Shown here piece by piece: positions 58,664 to 64,000 of a stretch of 64,000 bases of DNA; position 1 is the first letter of the stretch, and the number at the start of each line of letters is the position of its first letter. This DNA comes from Tetraselmis striata (lineage: Eukaryota > Chlorophyta > Chlorodendrophyceae > Chlorodendrales > Chlorodendraceae): the NCBI GenBank assembly GCA_006384855.1, contig VCJN01001180.1, positions 119,712-183,711 of the forward strand, read 5' to 3'. A model generated the notes under the pieces. The model was not told the origin of the DNA and ran no database searches. It saw only the letters and a program-made list of their open reading frames with translations. The translations under genes were made by a program, and so were the position numbers.

Positions 58664-60240
58664 CACAGCCTGCGATGTAATCCTGGCGGCAGCAGGATCG
58701 CGCGGGCGCAATGCAATTATAAACTAACCAGTATATTCGTTAGGATGGATGTTCGGCAATTAGAAATATAAAGATATGGAATAGAAATAATAGAATCTGA
58801 TTGTGTTGATGGTTTGGGTTGTTTTGAAATAATTCTGACAGATACATCTTGGTCCTATTGTGAATCGATTTCGGATAGCGCTAAGTACATTCTTTTAGTT
58901 TATATTGCCCATTTATGCGGGAAAAGTATACGTGCGCATTTGAATTTAGAATGCGGAGCGGACCGATGCACAATGATAAGATGACATTAAATGTACTGCC
59001 GGTACTACACTTGGAACGCGACTATTACGCAAATTAGTTAGCAGAAGTACTCCTGGTGTTGGTTAGTATAGGATATGTCCCGGGGGCCAAAACAAATAAA
59101 GGATACTTAAATGCATCAAAGTTTCAGACATGAAGGATAACGCAATCCGTTCTATCGCGCCCAAACAGTCTCTTACGGTGGAACTTTGGCAATAATAAGG
59201 TGAAAGTAGCATGAAGGGTACACCAGAATAGAATGGAAAAAGGACAAAAACGCCAGAAGGGTGGCAAAACACCAGGCACCTATCCGGAATCCGAGTGAAG
59301 TAACAAGATCAGGGGAAGGCACTCGTATCAGGACCCAGAGTTTGCAAGCCAAACCCATGACGTGGCCATATGTAACCAATGTCCATTTAAATTATCAGCG
59401 ATACACGCGTGAGGGCTTAGCGTTGTTCAAGCCCTACAGCGACTACCCGGACATGATCCTAACAACCACAGCCTGCGATGTAATCCTGGCGGCAGCAGGA
59501 TCGCGCGGGCGCAATGCAATTATAAACTAATTATTCGTTAGGATGGATGTTTGGCGATTAGAAATATAAAAATATAGAATAGAAATAGAATCTGATTGTG
59601 TTGATAGTTTGGATTGTTTTGAAAGAATTCTGACACACGTCTTAGTCGCACTGCGAATCGATTTCGGATAGCACTAAGTACATTCTTTTAGTTTATATTG
59701 TCCATTTCTTCGGGGAAAGTATACGTGCGCTGTTATTTGAATTTAGAATGCGGAGCGGCCCGATGCACAATGATAAGATGACATTAAATGTACTGCCGGT
59801 ACCACACTCGGAACGCGATTATTAATACGCGTATTAGTTAGCAGAAGTACTCCTGGTATTGGTCAGTACAGGATATGTGCGGGGGCGGAAAAAAAGGATA
59901 CTTAAATGCATCAGTATTTCAGACATGAAGGGTGTAAACACAATCATTTCTATCCCATCGAACAGTCTTACGATGGAACTTCGGCAATAATAATAAGGTG
60001 AGAGTAGAATAACACCAGAATAGAATGGAAAAAGGACAAAAACGCCAGAAGGGTGGCAAAACACAGCCAGCCACCTATCCGGGATCCGAGTGTAATAACA
60101 AGATCAGGGGAAGGCACTCGTATGAGACCCAGAGTTTGCAAGCTGAAACCCGTGATGTGCCAATGTCTATTTAAATTAATAGCGATACACACGTGACAGC
60201 TTAGCGTTATTCAAGCCCTACAGCGATTACCCGGACATGT
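58664..60240. repeat. 803-bp tandem duplication, two units
   Basis: Unit 1 (58664-59466) and unit 2 (59467 to about 60240) both begin CACAGCCTGCGATGTAATCC. They share GCAGCAGGATCGCGCGGGCG, GAATCGATTTCGGATAGC, GCGGAGCGG(A/C)CCGATGCACA, AAGGACAAAAACGCCAGAAG and the end TTCAAGCCCTACAGCGA. Small deletions make unit 2 about 30 bases shorter. The unit is much richer in A+T than its surroundings and codes for nothing recognisable. It fills the space between the 3' ends of OTC and VTE3. Confidence 0.92.
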
Positions 60241-60795
60241 TATTATAATGCCCTCCGTCATGTCGCCAGGCTGGGCGTTGCAGATGCTCGGGTCCCCCCC
60301 CCCCCCCCCCCCCCCGGGGGATAAAACCCGGACATAGGACTGGCAGGAACCCTGAAAGCACCCCCTACAGGCGGTGGTCGTCCACGTGGGAGATATCCCG
60401 GCAACACCTGGGTGGGTGCTGCACACGTATACACCGCTGTCTTTGCACACACCGTTGCACAGATGCGTGAGAAAACACGATATCAGTGTAGACAGACCCG
60501 CAGGGTGGCGCTGTGGCCGGGGGAAGGGCCATGTCAGCGTGTTCCAACACACGATCTGTTGGGGTGCCGACGCCGCGGCGGCAGTGTTGCCCGTCATGAG
60601 CGACCCTGCTTGATGGCAACACAAGATCCGCAGTGTGGCAGGGAATGCACCACTTGCAGCTGCGCCCAACCACGCACGGGTCTCGCAATGAGCGGAAGAC
60701 ATCTCAGTAGAAGGCAGGAGGCTCGCCGCAAAGGTCCGTTGCAATGCCACACAACGCGGGGGGGCGGGGGGGGGGGGGGGGGGGGGTGCTGGGGT

Positions 60796-62746
60796 CTAAA
60801 AGCCTGGCAGCCAGCGCGGCCAGATGAGGTTCTTGAGCCACATGTAGACGGGCACGATGAAGTAGTAGAAGCCGGCGGCCGTGCCCAGCAGGAAGCGCAT
60901 GAGGAAGGAGAAAGGGTTGGTGTTGCTCTGCTTGGAGACCTCACCGATGGGGGCCAGCACCAGCGGGCTGGGGCCCGCCGCGGGCTTGGTCCCCGTGACG
61001 GAGCAGCCCATGATGAGGCCGTGCCGGCGCACGCCGCGGTACCACTTGGGCCCGATGCGGTGGATCTTGACGTCCTCAAAGCCCGCCTTGGTGAACCACT
61101 GCGGCCACACACCACATCCAACGCATCAGTAACCGCACGAGTGCATGATGATAACATGTTCAGGGTGAGAAGCGGCTGATTTCACATCCGCGTGGCTGCA
61201 GCACGACGTACGGGTGCGTTGCGCGCTTCAACAAGGGGGCAGGGGCTTGTTGGGAATGGTATCGGGTGCTCATTGCCCAAAGCGGCCGCTATTGGACAAC
61301 AATGTAAGCGCTTCAATGGCCAGACATGTCACCGCTTGCCTGTACCTCGGTGCCGGCCAGTGAGGCCGAATGTACTGCGGTGAGCGCTACTAGCCAGGGG
61401 GGTTTCATCCTAAATATCGGGAACACCGATGTTTGTAGCCCACAGCAGTGCTGCTGAGGCGGGATGCAGCTGACCTCAATGTACTCCTCCTCCGTGGGGA
61501 AGAGCATCCAGACGTCGGCGAAGAAGCGCGAGATGGGCCAGGTGGGGTGCACCGGGCCGATGAGGCAGGCGCTGCCGCCGGGCTTGATGACGCGGTACGC
61601 CTCGGTGATGCCGCGCTGCGGCTCCGGCCAGTACTCGATGCTGCGGTGGAGGGCAGAAGCAGGCGCCGCGTGAGATAAGCGCGGCGCGGGGGGTAGAGGG
61701 CAGAAAGGAGGCTCGTCCGCCGGTGTGTATAACCGCGGGGGAGGAGGTGGAGGGGGTGGAGATGGGGCGGGGCGCCACCTGCCGGCGGAGACGTATCTAT
61801 CAAAGCTATCGGTCTCAAAGGGCAGGTCCTCCGCATCGCCCTGCCGGCAGCGCAGGCGCCATCCCGCACAATCAGCAGCATGATGTCAGCAGAGTTGCGC
61901 AGCGTAAAGAGGGCTGGCGCAATGATGGGCGATGAGGGAGGTAAAGGGGGGAACATGATGATTGGGGGGGGGGGGGGGAGGGGGGCACCTCCACGATGGT
62001 GACCTCCTTGAGCGGCTCCTTGGCCTTGGCCTTGGCCAGTTGGTGCGGTGACTGGTCCAGCAGCGTCACGTTCTTGGCGGGAACCTTCTTCACCACCCCC
62101 AGCGTGCAGAATCCCGTGCCGCCCCCGACGTCGACCACCTGCGCCCGAGCCCAGAGGAGACTCAGCAGACCGCCCAGTTGGCGCGCAATCCTCTCAAGGA
62201 AGCATCCCCGGCTGCGCCCCTGGTCGCTCCATACCTCCAGCTCCGAGAAGCCCATCAAGCTCGTTCATAAGAAATTCCCTTCTCGGACATCAAGATGCCG
62301 CACTCTTGGTATCCCAGCCCAGCCACAGGGGGGGGGGGGGGGGGGGGGGGGGGGGGTACCTTGAGGTCAGGGCTGTCCAGCTTGGCCACGCTGAGCGCGT
62401 CCTCTCGCATGTCCTCTGTCCAGTGCCCCGGGTTCACAACGTGATCGTACACGATGCTGAGGTAGCGGTAGAACCAGAAGGCCTCGTTCTTGTGCTGGAT
62501 CAGGCGCGGCGCAGCGCTGAGGTCGCGGGTGTATGTGGTGTCGCCGGCGCTGGCTCCGAGGGTCCGCGCTCGACGCGCAGGCGCGGAAGGCGATGCCGGG
62601 GCTGTGCGCCGCGGGGGAACCGCCCCGCGCGCGGGCTTCGGGGCCTGGGCGCGCGCGCGGATCACTGTGCGCGCCCCGGTGCGGCGCCGCGCCAACGAGG
62701 GCTGCGCAGCTGCAGCAGACGCTGACAGCATCATCGCCGCGGTCAT
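60796..62746 (-). CDS. VTE3: MPBQ/MSBQ methyltransferase, plastid (VTE3)
   Basis: Five exons on the minus strand with matching phases: 62746-62360, 62138-61989, 61840-61779, 61640-61475 and 61098-60796, giving 355 residues. The first about 70 residues are a basic Ala/Ser-rich transit peptide. RLIQHKNEAFWFYRYLSIVY opens the mature protein. SAM-binding motif I is VVDVGGGTGF at 130-139, followed by LLDQSPHQLAKAKAKEPLKE and GDAEDLPFETDSFDRYVSAG, then IEYWPEPQRGI. The C-terminus has a membrane anchor (FLLGTAAGFYYFIVPVYMWL) as in plant VTE3, which sits in the inner envelope. It methylates benzoquinol precursors of plastoquinone and tocopherols. The start is the ATG before the transit-like stretch; no better upstream Met was seen. 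Long C-tracts follow the donors of introns 1 and 2. Confidence 0.96.
62328..62356. repeat. 29-base G homopolymer
   Basis: C-tract on the coding strand, beginning three bases after the GTA of VTE3 intron 1. Comparable runs lie at 60764-60786 (3' of VTE3) and 61963-61985 (VTE3 intron 2). Confidence 0.9.
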
Positions 62747-64000
62747 CCTGTCGATATCTATCCGCTGCTGTGTTGGGATCGACCGATCTGATCGAGCGAT
62801 CTGATCTGACCTCCTCGTCCTGGCCTGGGGCGGAGTGGCCTCGGGGGAGGGCGGGGGCTTGGCACGGGTAGTTGTGGCGAGTGCTGCAAGTTCGGGAGGG
62901 CTATGCGCCTGGGATGGGCTAGCGCCTGGGAAGTGAGGGCAAGTTTTGCAAACGTTTTGGGAACCCCTAATCAACATTCAGATGCGCTCTCTGCCTGGGG
63001 GTGGGCCCATCAACGACAGGGCGCGTCAACACCTACCGGCGCAGCGCACAGTACCCGTAGGGACGTCCGGCACAGCAGGCAGCCGACAGCGTGGCGAGCG
63101 TGCTTCGCGTAGTGGCAGTAAAGACGAAAGCGCGCCGCGCGCTCTGTTCGCCTCAGTTTTACTTTTATATACAGAAACAGTCATGCACGAGGATAGCGCA
63201 CCCGAAACCCTTGCGCCCGCGCGCCTGCCTGGGTTGCTAATGCCACACATCAACCGACACCCCCACAACCAGATGTATGCATCAAGATGCAACACCTATT
63301 ATGAAGCAAACACAATAGCGACTAGAAAAACAACAACTCCTACTTCAATCGCCACTTCAATCCTACTTGATTTCTATTGTCGACGTTAGTCAGTGCCGCC
63401 AGCCTTGACATCTATGTATCGACGAAGCAACATGATCGTGCGCGAGATGTTCTCCTCATGCACATGCCGATACAGTGTGCTTCCGCCAAAGACTTGCCGG
63501 ACGAACACCGACCATCCTACTACATCCAACTGCATGGATGACATGCCCGTAAATCGATGACCGTCAAAAAATTGAGACGCATTTGCACTATGTATCAATC
63601 CGCTGCATCGCAATGCCACACATGAAAACCGCGTGGAATTTTGGTTACCATTTCAGAGCGGTACCAATCGCACGCATCTATCGCTATTGTATCACCCAGC
63701 GACACACAATCATACAAGGAGGCTGTTTCATCACTTAACGCAGCAGCATGGCAACTCAATATCCGGCGCGGGCGCTCAGTCAGTCCGCACATATCATATC
63801 CATGATAACAGTCTCGAATATGCGACTACACAGCATGAGACGTTGCACTCTAGCTTGACCCCGATCTTACGTTGGTGCAAGGAAGCCGTGTGCAAGATAT
63901 GGCAAGCATTGATATAAAAAGACTGCCAGATGCAAGGTGCAAACGGACGAGCTATAATGTCAATATCAACACACTTACCTCACAAACCATGAGCATGAGC
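62747..64000. other. VTE3 upstream region and window end, no gene recognised
   Basis: The VTE3 promoter should lie at 62750-63100. Beyond that only short frames are present on both strands. I saw no RNA gene or element end. Confidence 0.45.

Overview
The window looks like nuclear DNA of a green alga (Chlorophyta, probably Chlamydomonadales). The reasons are intron-rich genes with GC-rich third codon positions, a plastid tocopherol/plastoquinone methyltransferase, an arginine-pathway gene with a transit peptide, TGTAA-type polyadenylation motifs, very long poly-C/poly-G tracts and microsatellites, and DIRS/Kangaroo-like tyrosine-recombinase elements of the kind known from volvocine algae. There is no operon organisation. 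The species cannot be named from this sequence.

Five genes are recognisable, four of them exon by exon. (1) A GNL1-type circularly permuted GTPase, + strand, 1424-9495. (2) An isoprenylcysteine methylesterase (ICME-like), - strand, 12 exons, 17351-12412. (3) A mitochondrial-type NFU iron-sulfur scaffold, - strand, 7 exons, 50703-48808. (4) Plastid ornithine carbamoyltransferase, + strand, 2 exons, 55858-57224. (5) MPBQ/MSBQ methyltransferase (VTE3), - strand, 5 exons, 62746-60796. A long multi-exon alpha-helical gene of unknown function fills 42.0-32.9 kb on the - strand. GNL1/ICME and OTC/VTE3 are convergent pairs; NFU and OTC are divergent.

The stretches between genes are dominated by mobile DNA. 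18.5-31 kb is a nest of elements. It holds a split-direct-repeat tyrosine-recombinase element (copy 1), a tRNA-derived SINE with a perfect target duplication, a truncated second copy of the 5' part of the ICME gene flanked by element ends, degenerate transposase-like reading frames in convergent arrangement, a reverse-transcriptase fragment, and relics of a related element. 31.9-32.7 kb is an 809-bp element with 35-bp terminal inverted repeats. A second copy of the recombinase element (51383-55440) sits in the NFU-OTC intergenic region. It is interrupted by an 827-bp insertion and abutted on both sides by a 240-250 bp direct repeat that carries a strong hairpin. 58.66-60.24 kb is an 803-bp tandem duplication between OTC and VTE3. 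About 42.1-48.8 kb holds no gene I can recognise.

The most unusual item is the recombinase element family. Both copies have the A1-ORFs-B1-A2-B2 split-repeat layout of PAT/Kangaroo-like DIRS retrotransposons. Between the repeats, however, they carry only a Gag-like ORF and a tyrosine recombinase, with no reverse transcriptase or RNase H that I can see. A second recurring pattern is long C-tracts placed just downstream of 5' splice sites in several unrelated genes.
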